Of a DNA stretch of 64,000 nt, positions 1-7,096 are shown one piece after another (within the stretch, counting starts at the first letter, position 1; the number at the start of each line of letters is the position of its first letter). Position numbers and translations under genes: made by a program. The stretch comes from Clostridium akagii DSM 12554 (GTDB lineage: Bacteria; Bacillota; Clostridia; Clostridiales; Clostridiaceae): positions 62,001 to 126,000 of the forward strand of contig NZ_JMLK01000006.1 of the NCBI RefSeq assembly GCF_000686725.1, written 5' to 3'. The notes beneath the pieces are model-generated. The model was not told the DNA's origin. It searched no databases and was given only the letters and a program-made list of their open reading frames with translations.

Positions 1-179
1 TTCTGGATTTTTATTTACTTAGAAAATGTAAAACTTGATATAGTGTCATAAAATAGCCACTTTTTAACTTTTTGTAGAATATTATATAAAATTAGATTAT
101 AATATAATTAATCAAAAAAATAGAAAACATCTTAAAATATTACAACATGATATTTTAATGTAGGATGCAAGGAGCACAT

Positions 180-752
180 ATGATTGAAACTTTACTTTTA
201 GCACTTGTTCTTTCAATAATAAGAGGTTATAAAATAAAACCTATTTTTAGGTCATGGGAAATATATCCTGTGTTAGTATGTGCAATAATATATGTAATTT
301 TAGACATAATGTTATTTAATGGAAACTACAACTTTATAAAATATGCAAATATCTTTCATTATCTTTATCTTTTGACATTTTTGATTTTGATTATCAAGTA
401 TGAACTCAATATTAGCGCTATTATAGGTTCAATATTTATTTTTATTGGAAGCACTTTAAATAATATGGTAATAGCAGCTAACAACGGTAAAATGCCGGTT
501 TTCCCAACACTGTCCTATTGGACAGGCTATGCAAAACCGGATTCCTTTATGAAAGTTAATGATATACATGTTTTAGGAAATTCAGCAACTAAATTTAAGC
601 TTTTAACTGATATATTTGATGTTGGTTACAGTATTATGAGTATTGGAGATATATGCATAAGAGTTTTTGTTCTTATTATTATATTTAATACTATAAAAGC
701 TATTAACAAGACAAGTGTAGTCGGAGAAAAAAAATTTAGTGGCAATTTATGA
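180..752 (+). CDS. DUF5317-like integral membrane protein
   Basis: A 190-residue, very hydrophobic protein with about five membrane segments. The conserved-looking part is the stretch reading MPVFP, then a D-x-H-x-L-G-N-S-A-T-K-F-K-L-L-D-I region and an S-I-G-D-I motif near the C-terminus, which I recognise as the DUF5317 pattern; no biochemical role is known for that family. An upstream ATG at 165 is in frame, but AAGGAG at 169-174 sits 5 nt before the ATG at 180, so 180 is preferred. It precedes the agr-like locus in the same direction with a 105-bp gap, so co-transcription is possible but not shown. Confidence 0.75.
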   Translation: MIETLLLALVLSIIRGYKIKPIFRSWEIYPVLVCAIIYVILDIMLFNGNYNFIKYANIFHYLYLLTFLILIIKYELNISAIIGSIFIFIGSTLNNMVIAANNGKMPVFPTLSYWTGYAKPDSFMKVNDIHVLGNSATKFKLLTDIFDVGYSIMSIGDICIRVFVLIIIFNTIKAINKTSVVGEKKFSGNL

Positions 753-857
753 TATTATTTTTATTTAAACGGAATTATATTAATATTTATATAATATTAA
801 AGACACAGTTACTAATAAGTTCAAAAATACGCAAAATTCATTATAGGAGAAGAAATA

Positions 858-1343
858 ATGTTAAAATTGACGCTGTTAGAGTTTTTTTTTAGAGGTATAC
901 CGGAAGAATTTTTAATTATTTTTGCAGTGTATGCATTTTCAAAAACTGCGGTTAATATAAAAAAGTATATAATATCAAGTATATTTTTAGTTATTACAAT
1001 TTATTTTATAAGATTTCTTCCCATTCAATATGGTGTTAATATGATACTAGGGTTAATTGCCATTATTGTATTAATTGTAAATATAAATAAGATTGACATA
1101 GTTAAAGCCATAAAAGCAAGCATCATTGCAATAACACTTGAATGTATATGCGAGGCTATTAATATATTTATAATACAGTATGTCTTTAAAGTAGATGTTA
1201 ATTATGTATTTAAGGAACCTACACTAAAAATAGTATTGGGGATTCCGTCATTGCTAATTTTTGCGTTTTTTGTTACAACATACTACATAATCATGAGTAG
1301 AAGAAAAGAATTGAGGGATACTTTTAATGGAGAGATTAGTTAA
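858..1343 (+). CDS. Small membrane protein resembling an AgrC-type sensor region without kinase
   Basis: A 161-residue protein made almost entirely of membrane segments (about five), preceded by an AGGAGAAGAAATA ribosome binding region. The start FFFRGIPEEFL and the R-F-L-P-I-Q-Y-G turn resemble, from memory, the membrane sensor half of Clostridium AgrC-like histidine kinases, but there is no kinase or ATP-binding domain and the frame stops cleanly. It overlaps agrB by 17 nt, so it is translationally linked to the peptide-signalling genes. A receptor, a scaffold or an export partner are all possible. The similarity is impressionistic. Confidence 0.7.
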   Translation: MLKLTLLEFFFRGIPEEFLIIFAVYAFSKTAVNIKKYIISSIFLVITIYFIRFLPIQYGVNMILGLIAIIVLIVNINKIDIVKAIKASIIAITLECICEAINIFIIQYVFKVDVNYVFKEPTLKIVLGIPSLLIFAFFVTTYYIIMSRRKELRDTFNGEIS

Positions 1344-1983
1344 TAATATTGCTAATAGTATTTCGAAAGAATTGAAATTAAATAATGATAATAGAGAAGT
1401 AATAGCTTATGGAATGTTTTCACTGTTTCAGGCAATTCTTTCTATAGGCCTTGTATTTTTATTTGCATTGTTGTTTAACGTTGTTATTGAGGCACTAATA
1501 ATATCATTTACTGCAGCAATACTTAGAAAATATTCTGGAGGGGTGCATGCAAGCTCAATTCCTATTTGCAATCTTATAGGTATAATTGTATGCGTTGTAC
1601 CAGCGGTTTTTATATCGTTTTTAATAGGGGCATTTGGGACTTTAAATTTAGTGATAATTTTGGGATTTACAGCTTTCATACTATCATACTATTTGATTTA
1701 TAAATTATCACCAGTAGGTAATATGAAAAAAACTATAAAAAGTAAAGAAAAAAGAAAGCGTATGAAAAAAGGTTCATTAATAGTTTTGAGTATATATTTA
1801 GCTGTTGTGGTCTTGCTTATTACGCTATTTGCAATTAATGGAGAAAAAAGGTCGCTTGTATATGCGACTTGTGTTTATTTTGGAGCGTTATGGCAAGTAT
1901 TTACAATTACGTATCAAGGGAAATTAACAATACTTAAAATAGATACCTTATTAAATAACATATTATTTAGTATAAGGAGGTGA
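1327..1983 (+). CDS. agrB: AgrB-like autoinducer-processing membrane protease
   Basis: AgrB is an integral membrane cysteine endopeptidase that trims the AgrD propeptide and forms its thiolactone ring. The 218-residue protein shows the family signature R-K-Y-S-G-G-V-H-A-S, with the catalytic His at residue 74 and Cys at residue 81, followed by several membrane helices and a basic loop near residues 135-155. Length fits the family. A GAGGGA site lies 9 nt before the ATG, which is inside the end of the preceding gene. The agrD propeptide gene follows 7 nt after the stop. No agrC or agrA is present nearby. Confidence 0.93.
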   Translation: MERLVNNIANSISKELKLNNDNREVIAYGMFSLFQAILSIGLVFLFALLFNVVIEALIISFTAAILRKYSGGVHASSIPICNLIGIIVCVVPAVFISFLIGAFGTLNLVIILGFTAFILSYYLIYKLSPVGNMKKTIKSKEKRKRMKKGSLIVLSIYLAVVVLLITLFAINGEKRSLVYATCVYFGALWQVFTITYQGKLTILKIDTLLNNILFSIRR

Positions 1984-1990
1984 GAATAAT

Positions 1991-2125
1991 ATGAAAAAAT
2001 CAAAGAAAAGATTAATAACAATAATTGCAGCAGTAGCAACTATTGTAGCAACGTCTGTTGCATCTTCAGCATGTGCTTGGTTCCTGTATCAACCTGAAGA
2101 ACCAAAATGTTTAATAGAAGAATAA
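1991..2125 (+). CDS. agrD: AgrD-like cyclic lactone autoinducer propeptide
   Basis: This 44-codon gene is easily missed because of its size. An AGGAGG site (1976-1981) ends 9 nt before the ATG. The peptide has a basic start (MKKSKKR), a hydrophobic amphipathic leader, the candidate signal core S-A-C-A-W-F-L around Cys28, and an acidic tail Y-Q-P-E-E-P-K-C-L-I-E-E. This is the standard clostridial AgrD layout, and the tail after the core is characteristic. By analogy with the five-residue rings of other clostridial AgrD peptides the mature ring would be CAWFL (residues 28-32). The exact N-terminal tail is not predictable. Confidence 0.9.
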   Translation: MKKSKKRLITIIAAVATIVATSVASSACAWFLYQPEEPKCLIEE

Positions 2126-2131
2126 TGGGAT

Positions 2132-2153
2132 AAGGGGGGTGAAACACCTCCTT
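2132..2153 (+). promoter_or_regulatory. Purine-rich/pyrimidine-rich hairpin between agrD and the c-di-GMP gene
   Basis: The sequence AAGGGGGGTG, then AAA, then CACCTCCTT can fold into a short, stable hairpin just after agrD. It contains a Shine-Dalgarno-like strand and its complement. It lies ahead of the preferred start of the next gene (2190) and overlaps a possible GTG start at 2139. It could lower translation of the downstream enzyme relative to agrD. No T-run follows, so it is not a normal terminator. Confidence 0.4.
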
Positions 2154-2189
2154 ACTTTGTACGCTGAATTTAATGAGGTAGTGAAAAAA

Positions 2190-3887
2190 ATGGGCAAGTT
2201 AGAAGAGAATAATGAGAAAAAAATCCATGAAATATTATCAATTGTAAAATTATGTTCTTTACTGTTTTCGGGAATAATATTTTTAAAATATATGTTTAAT
2301 AAAAACAGTATAATAAAAAACGCACCACATTCTTATTATGGATTAATAATATTTTTATGTGTAATACCTATATTATTATCAATATATATATTATTGGAAT
2401 TTTTAGTAATTAAAAGAACTAGTTTAAAATGCAACAACTTATTAAAACTAATAGAGAACGCTGTATTTGTTTTAATATTTATAATTGTTATATTTTTTAC
2501 AGGGGCAAATACAAGTAATTACAAATATTTATTTTTATTTATAATAATAATATCTACAATACAGGCTGGTATGAAACAGGGGATGATGATTGCTTCTATC
2601 GCCTCATTTTTTATTTTAGCCTTAGATATTGTATATTCACCAAATTCACTAGTTAATCAATATTTTGAAAATGATTTAATTTTAGCTGGGGTTTTTATGC
2701 TCACAGCATGGATATTGGGATACTATGTAAAAACTGAAAATCAGCACATTAAAAAACTTGAGAGTTTAGCAAATGAAGATGGACTAACAGGTGTATATAA
2801 TCATAGGTTTTTTTATGATGCATTAGGAGAGATAATGCATCGGTGCGAAAAAGAAAATAAACAAGTTTCAATGATATTCATGGATATAGATTATTTTAAG
2901 AGTTATAATGATCTTTATGGGCATCAAAATGGTGATGAGGTACTTAAAACTATAGGCTCTATATTAAAAAATAGCTTTAGACAAGATGACGTTGTGGCGC
3001 GATACGGTGGAGAAGAATTTGCAATAGTTCTTCCAAATACTTCGGAAGAACATGCTGTCAGCTTAGCAGAGGAAGTAAGAATTAAAATAGAAAAAACATA
3101 TTTTTATGGTGAAGAGAATCAGCCTAATGGTAAATTGACTGTTTCAATAGGAATATCTATTTATCCAGATAAAGCTAAAAATGATATTGAACTTGTGAAA
3201 AGTGCGGATGATGCACTTTATAGAGCTAAGTTCTTTGATAAAAATCGGGTCGAAACTTATACGTCTATATTAGATGAATTAAAAATTGATACAGAAGATG
3301 AGCATATAGATACAATTACATCTATAAAAACTTTAATTAGTGTTATTAATGCTAAAGATAAATACACATATGGACATGTTGAAAGGGTAGTTGTCTATAG
3401 TAGATTATTGGCAGATAAACTTAAACTTAATGAGAATGATAAAAAGAATTTAATATATGGTGCTTATATGCATGATATTGGAAAAATAAATATACCTAAG
3501 GAAATACTAAACAAAAATATGCCATTGACCCGAGAAGAGTGGGATATAATGAAACAACATTCACAAAATGGAGTAGACATTATAAAACATGTGGAATCAC
3601 TTAAAAAACTTATTCCCCTAATATTACATCACCATGAAAGATATGATGGTAATGGGTATCCTGCTAATTTAAAAGGAGAAAACATACCCTATATTGTTAG
3701 AATGTTAACTGTAGTGGATTGTTTTGATGCCATGACATCTAACAGACCATATAATAAAAGAAAAACCTATGAAGATGCATTAGCTGAACTTAAAAGATTC
3801 AGTGGTACTCAGTTTGATGGTGATATTGTAAATGCTTTTATAGAAGTTATTATGGAAAGCAAAAACTCAGTTGAATTAATAAGCTAG
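2190..3887 (+). CDS. Membrane-bound GGDEF/HD-GYP cyclic-di-GMP turnover enzyme
   Basis: The 565-residue product has about six N-terminal membrane helices (to about residue 180), a GGDEF diguanylate cyclase domain with an intact GGEEF active site at residues 273-277, and a C-terminal HD-GYP phosphodiesterase domain with the metal-binding HD pair at about 428 in MHDIGKI and the HHERYDGNGYP signature near 480. Both catalytic motifs look intact, so it may make and degrade c-di-GMP. A GTG at 2139 is also in frame, but ATG 2190 has a GAGG site 11 nt upstream. It follows agrD by 64 nt, in the place where a sensor kinase would be expected. Its membrane domain matches no ligand-binding family I can name. 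Confidence 0.92.
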   Translation: MGKLEENNEKKIHEILSIVKLCSLLFSGIIFLKYMFNKNSIIKNAPHSYYGLIIFLCVIPILLSIYILLEFLVIKRTSLKCNNLLKLIENAVFVLIFIIVIFFTGANTSNYKYLFLFIIIISTIQAGMKQGMMIASIASFFILALDIVYSPNSLVNQYFENDLILAGVFMLTAWILGYYVKTENQHIKKLESLANEDGLTGVYNHRFFYDALGEIMHRCEKENKQVSMIFMDIDYFKSYNDLYGHQNGDEVLKTIGSILKNSFRQDDVVARYGGEEFAIVLPNTSEEHAVSLAEEVRIKIEKTYFYGEENQPNGKLTVSIGISIYPDKAKNDIELVKSADDALYRAKFFDKNRVETYTSILDELKIDTEDEHIDTITSIKTLISVINAKDKYTYGHVERVVVYSRLLADKLKLNENDKKNLIYGAYMHDIGKINIPKEILNKNMPLTREEWDIMKQHSQNGVDIIKHVESLKKLIPLILHHHERYDGNGYPANLKGENIPYIVRMLTVVDCFDAMTSNRPYNKRKTYEDALAELKRFSGTQFDGDIVNAFIEVIMESKNSVELIS

Positions 3888-3918
3888 GGCACATATAAAT
3901 CATTGTATATTTTTAACC

Positions 3919-3936
3919 TTCTGGCATATGCCAGAA
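3919..3936. repeat. Perfect 18-bp palindrome upstream of an unknown gene
   Basis: TTCTGGCATATGCCAGAA reads the same on both strands with no spacer, and lies just before the ribosome binding site of the next gene. Lack of a loop and T-run argues against a terminator; a dimeric repressor operator is more likely. Confidence 0.45.
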
Positions 3937-3955
3937 AATAAAAGGAGGAGATAAC

Positions 3956-4504
3956 GTGGTATATTTAATTATTCTTATTATTATATGTTTAGCATTATTA
4001 CCTTATAGTTTATCTAGGTCTAAGACCAAATCTATTAAAAATAGTGATAAATTAGTACAAAGTTTTATTTCCGATAATAACTTGACAGTAACAAAAAGTA
4101 TTAATATTCCGGGATATGGTGATAGTGGGTATTTTTTTATTGATGACAATAAAAAATGTATAAACTATCTAGTTTGGAAAAAATCTGATATAAAAAATTT
4201 TTCTCACAGGACGTTTAACTATAAAGATGTTTTAAGCTGCCAGCTAATAAAGGATGAAAAAACAAGTACAGTTAAAAACATACTTGAGTCTTTAGATGAT
4301 AATACTAATAAAGAGGAATATGTTAAAAAATTAGGAATTAGAATAAATCTAAATGATTTGTCTTGTCCGTATATAGATATACTACTTTTAAACAGTACTG
4401 AAGCTAATCCAATTAGTAGCATAGCTTTAACCATTAATCTAGTTGACCAATGGTTAGCTGCAATGAATATAGTTATACAAAAGGGAAAAGAAAAAAATGA
4501 TTAG
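3956..4504 (+). CDS. Unknown membrane-anchored protein
   Basis: I do not recognise this 182-residue protein. It starts with GTG behind a strong AAGGAGGAG site (3942-3950). One N-terminal hydrophobic helix (residues 2-20) is followed by a mostly hydrophilic domain with mixed strands, suggesting a single-pass protein with a cytoplasmic or external domain. There are no obvious catalytic motifs. It stands alone, 68 nt after the c-di-GMP gene and behind an 18-bp palindrome. Confidence 0.7.
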   Translation: MVYLIILIIICLALLPYSLSRSKTKSIKNSDKLVQSFISDNNLTVTKSINIPGYGDSGYFFIDDNKKCINYLVWKKSDIKNFSHRTFNYKDVLSCQLIKDEKTSTVKNILESLDDNTNKEEYVKKLGIRINLNDLSCPYIDILLLNSTEANPISSIALTINLVDQWLAAMNIVIQKGKEKND

Positions 4505-4630
4505 TGATTATTAATAAAAATAAAATAATATTACTTGTAGTACTATGCTATACTTAAAAGAATAATGCGTATTAACAGGTAATTAATTAAATATGAAAAG
4601 CGTATAAAAGCCTAGGAAGTGTATAAAAAA

Positions 4631-5185
4631 ATGAGCGAAAAACAAAAAATGATAAACGGTGAAGTATATAATGCTTATGACGAAGGATTAATACTTTTAA
4701 GAAATAAAGCTAGACATCTTACAAAAATATATAATGACACGGACCCTGAAGCAGTAGAGGAAAGAAAAAATATTCTTGAAAAATTATTTGGGAAAATAGG
4801 TATAAATTTTGAAATAGAACCTCCTTTTCATTGTGATTATGGTACCAATATTGAAATTGGAGATAGCTTTTATGCTAATTTTAATTTTTTGGTTTTGGAT
4901 GATGGACTTGTAAAAATTGGGGACAATGTTTTGTTTGCTCCTAATGTAAGCATATTTACGGCAACACATTTAATCAATCCCAAGTTAAGACCTAAAAATG
5001 CTGATTATACAAAGGCAGTAACTATAGGAAACAATGTATGGGTCGGTGGTGGAGCTATAATAAACCCTGGTGTATCTATTGGCGATAATAGTGTAATAGG
5101 ATCAGGTAGTGTGGTTACAAAAAATATTCCGGCTAATGTGGTTGCTGTTGGTAACCCTTGTAAAGTAATAAAACATATTGATTAG
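4631..5185 (+). CDS. Maltose/galactoside-type O-acetyltransferase (left-handed beta-helix)
   Basis: The 184-residue protein belongs to the LacA/Maa family, which moves an acetyl group from acetyl-CoA to sugars. The N-terminus MSEKQKMINGEVYNA is the typical Maa start, so ATG 4631 is preferred to the in-frame GTG at 4619. The C-terminal two thirds is made of hexapeptide repeats, with the family motifs FYANFN, TATHLINP (active-site His) and WVGGGAIINPGVSIGDNSVIG. The true acceptor is not known and these enzymes are often promiscuous. It is monocistronic, closed by a strong terminator. Confidence 0.92.
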   Translation: MSEKQKMINGEVYNAYDEGLILLRNKARHLTKIYNDTDPEAVEERKNILEKLFGKIGINFEIEPPFHCDYGTNIEIGDSFYANFNFLVLDDGLVKIGDNVLFAPNVSIFTATHLINPKLRPKNADYTKAVTIGNNVWVGGGAIINPGVSIGDNSVIGSGSVVTKNIPANVVAVGNPCKVIKHID

Positions 5186-5208
5186 ATTAATATAAATTGA
5201 TTAACTTA

Positions 5209-5243
5209 GACTTTCACTGTTAAAAAAAGTGAAAGTCTTTTTT
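5209..5243 (+). terminator. Rho-independent terminator after the acetyltransferase
   Basis: GACTTTCACT and AGTGAAAGTC form a 10-bp stem followed by TTTTTT. It lies 24 nt after the acetyltransferase stop codon. Confidence 0.9.
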
Positions 5244-5249
5244 CTATAA

Positions 5250-5294
5250 TAAAAAAGACTGCGACTACGAATTAACGTGAAGAAGCAGTCATTG
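5250..5294 (-). terminator. Terminator for the minus-strand small ORF
   Basis: Read on the minus strand, GACTGC and GCAGTC form a stem around a loop of about 25 nt and are followed by TTTTTT. It lies directly downstream of the 41-aa minus-strand ORF, which supports that ORF being a transcribed unit. Confidence 0.6.
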
Positions 5295-5312
5295 ATATTT
5301 TCTGGAAATTTA

Positions 5313-5438
5313 TCATGTTTTGGGGTCAGGATTTTTATGCGAAGCAGTAGTTTGGAGAGTATTCATGCTCTGGCTATTGCCTTTATTGTTACTTGGACCT
5401 TTGTTTTGCTTTTCTTTTTCCTTCTTACTTTTAGTCAT
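5313..5438 (-). CDS. Small basic, Lys/Gln/Asn-rich protein (41 aa)
   Basis: A 41-codon ORF on the minus strand with a clear AAGGAG site 8 nt before its ATG and a terminator-like hairpin after its stop. The product begins MTKSKKEKEKQNKGPSNN and is highly polar with no hydrophobic segment, recalling small nucleic-acid-binding or minor spore proteins, but no family can be assigned. The longer overlapping plus-strand frame lacks a good ribosome binding site, so the minus strand is preferred. Confidence 0.6.
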   Translation of the reverse strand: MTKSKKEKEKQNKGPSNNKGNSQSMNTLQTTASHKNPDPKT

Positions 5439-5619
5439 ACAAAATCTCCTTATAGATAAATTTTACTTCTTTAACTTTTATAGTTTTAGCAAATATTAAA
5501 TAAGTATGTATTATAAATTTATATGAAAACAAGATTTGAATTTTAGGAATAATAATTGCGGATCTTAAATTATAAAATAATATTGTTTTGTATAAAAATA
5601 TTATAATGAAGAGTATAAT

Positions 5620-5660
5620 AACAACTGTCTAGTTAAATGATTAGTACAGTTGTTTTTTCT
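5620..5660 (+). terminator. Terminator-like hairpin in the leader of the DUF523/DUF1722 gene
   Basis: AACAACTGT and ACAGTTGTT pair around a 17-nt loop and are followed by a T-run. It lies about 30 nt before a start codon in the same direction, with TATAAT-like boxes just upstream (5602-5607 and 5614-5619). It may be an attenuator or a terminator for a short transcript. Confidence 0.55.
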
Positions 5661-5686
5661 ATTTACTTTGAAGGAGGATAAAATTT

Positions 5687-6643
5687 ATGCAGAATATTGA
5701 TAAACCACAGATTGCTGTTAGTAGGTGCTTAGGATTTAGTCCTTGTCGCTATAATGGTCAGATGATTCCGGACAAATTTGTTGATAAGCTAAAAGATTAT
5801 GTGGAATATAAAACGGTTTGCCCAGAAGTGGAGATTGGTCTTGGAATACCAAGAGATACACTTAGGCTAGTATTAGAAAAAGATAAAATTATTCTGTATC
5901 AACCTGCAACAGGTAAAGAGTATACAAAACAAATGGATGAATATTCTATAAAATGTTTAGATTCCTTTGAAGAAGTAGATGGTTTTATACTTAAGGGGCG
6001 TTCACCATCTTGTGGTATAAAGGATGTAAAGCTATACCTTGGAAAAGAAAAAACTACTGGTGCTATTAAAGGTGTTGGTATTTTCGCTTCACAAGTGATG
6101 AAAAAATACCCTCTTTTAGCTATTGAAGAGGAAGGCAGATTAACTAACTTTAGAGTAAGAGAACATTTTCTTACAAAGATATACATAATGTTTAAGTTCC
6201 GTGAAGTTCAAAAAGCAAAGTCTATGGCCACATTAGTTAAATTTCAATCTGATAACAAGTATTTGCTTATGGCATATAGTCAAAAGGAACAAAAACTTCT
6301 TGGCAATATAGTGGGAAATCATAATAAACGATCCATTGATGAAATTATAGATGATTATAAAAATCATCTTGGATATGCATTTATAAGAATTCCAAGGTTT
6401 AGTAATTATATAAATTCATTAATGCACATTTTAGGATATTTTTCTGATAAATTATCTGTTAATGAAAAAAAATTTATTTTAGGAACTTTTCAAAAATATA
6501 AAATAGGAAAAATGCCTTTAAGTGTACCTATAAATCTATTAAAATCTTATGCAATTAAATATGAGCAATCCTATTTATTAGAGCAGAGCATTTGGGATCC
6601 ATATCCTGAAGATTTGATGGATTTAAGTGATTCAGGAAAATAA
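5687..6643 (+). CDS. DUF523 plus DUF1722 (YbgA-type) protein
   Basis: The 318-residue protein has an N-terminal DUF523 domain (residues about 5-150), related to TudS thiouracil desulfurases, with conserved Cys in SRCLGFSPCRYNG, TVCPEVEIGLGIPRDTLRL and GRSPSCGIKD. In the family these cysteines hold an Fe-S cluster. A C-terminal DUF1722 domain (about 165-305) follows, as in E. coli YbgA. A GAAGGAGGATA ribosome site precedes the ATG. A role in thionucleotide salvage or detoxification is plausible by family but unproven. The gene stands alone. Confidence 0.9.
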   Translation: MQNIDKPQIAVSRCLGFSPCRYNGQMIPDKFVDKLKDYVEYKTVCPEVEIGLGIPRDTLRLVLEKDKIILYQPATGKEYTKQMDEYSIKCLDSFEEVDGFILKGRSPSCGIKDVKLYLGKEKTTGAIKGVGIFASQVMKKYPLLAIEEEGRLTNFRVREHFLTKIYIMFKFREVQKAKSMATLVKFQSDNKYLLMAYSQKEQKLLGNIVGNHNKRSIDEIIDDYKNHLGYAFIRIPRFSNYINSLMHILGYFSDKLSVNEKKFILGTFQKYKIGKMPLSVPINLLKSYAIKYEQSYLLEQSIWDPYPEDLMDLSDSGK

Positions 6644-6767
6644 GGATTTTAAATAAACTGCTGCGTAAATATTCGTTTCACAGGGGAAAATACAAAATAT
6701 AATTGCTAATAAATCAATTATATGGTAAAATTAATGAGGTAAATCAAAAATCATTGAGGTGAAAATT

Positions 6768-6902
6768 GTGACTAAGGTTTTTTTAGTGAATATAATTTTA
6801 GATAGATTACCAATGTCAATATTTGGAATTACATATGTAATTCTTAATTTTACGGGACAGGTCTATGCAAAATTGAATATTGTACTAAAAAAAATGAGTT
6901 AG
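6768..6902 (+). CDS. Candidate 44-aa leader or small membrane ORF upstream of an ABC-F gene
   Basis: A GTG-started ORF with TTGAGGTGA 5-6 nt upstream encodes 44 residues (MTKVFLVNIILDRLPMSIFG...), hydrophobic in the middle and basic at the end. It is followed by two successive terminator-like hairpins and then the ABC-F gene. It may be a small membrane peptide or a leader peptide sensed by ribosome stalling. No homology is known to me. Confidence 0.4.
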   Translation: MTKVFLVNIILDRLPMSIFGITYVILNFTGQVYAKLNIVLKKMS

Positions 6903-6937
6903 CTTTGCCTTAAATACAATATAATTATGTTATTTGT

Positions 6938-6971
6938 AACCTAGGTAAGGATTATCTGCCTAGGTTTTTAT
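6938..6971 (+). terminator. First terminator hairpin in the ABC-F leader
   Basis: AACCTAGGT...CCTAGGTT forms an 8-bp stem followed by a T-rich tail. It sits between the 44-aa ORF and the ABC-F gene, so it either ends the small transcript or acts as an attenuator. Confidence 0.7.
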
Positions 6972-7022
6972 GATTTATCGTTTAATAATTAATTACAAAT
7001 GATAGATCTAATTTCAAAACAA

Positions 7023-7056
7023 TAAACCCGGGTAGGCAATAGCTACTGGGTTTTAT
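7023..7056 (+). terminator. Second terminator/attenuator hairpin before the ABC-F gene
   Basis: AACCC plus GTAG pair with CTAC plus GGGTT and are followed by TTTTATTGTTTT, only about 40 nt before the ABC-F start codon. A terminator inside a leader suggests read-through control of the ATPase. Confidence 0.65.
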
Positions 7057-7096
7057 TGTTTTATAAAAAAGAGTGAAAGTTGAGGAGAAATTAATA

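Noticed and set aside
5277-5459. 60-codon plus-strand ORF
   Set aside because: It overlaps a better supported minus-strand small gene with ribosome site and terminator; the plus-strand frame has neither.
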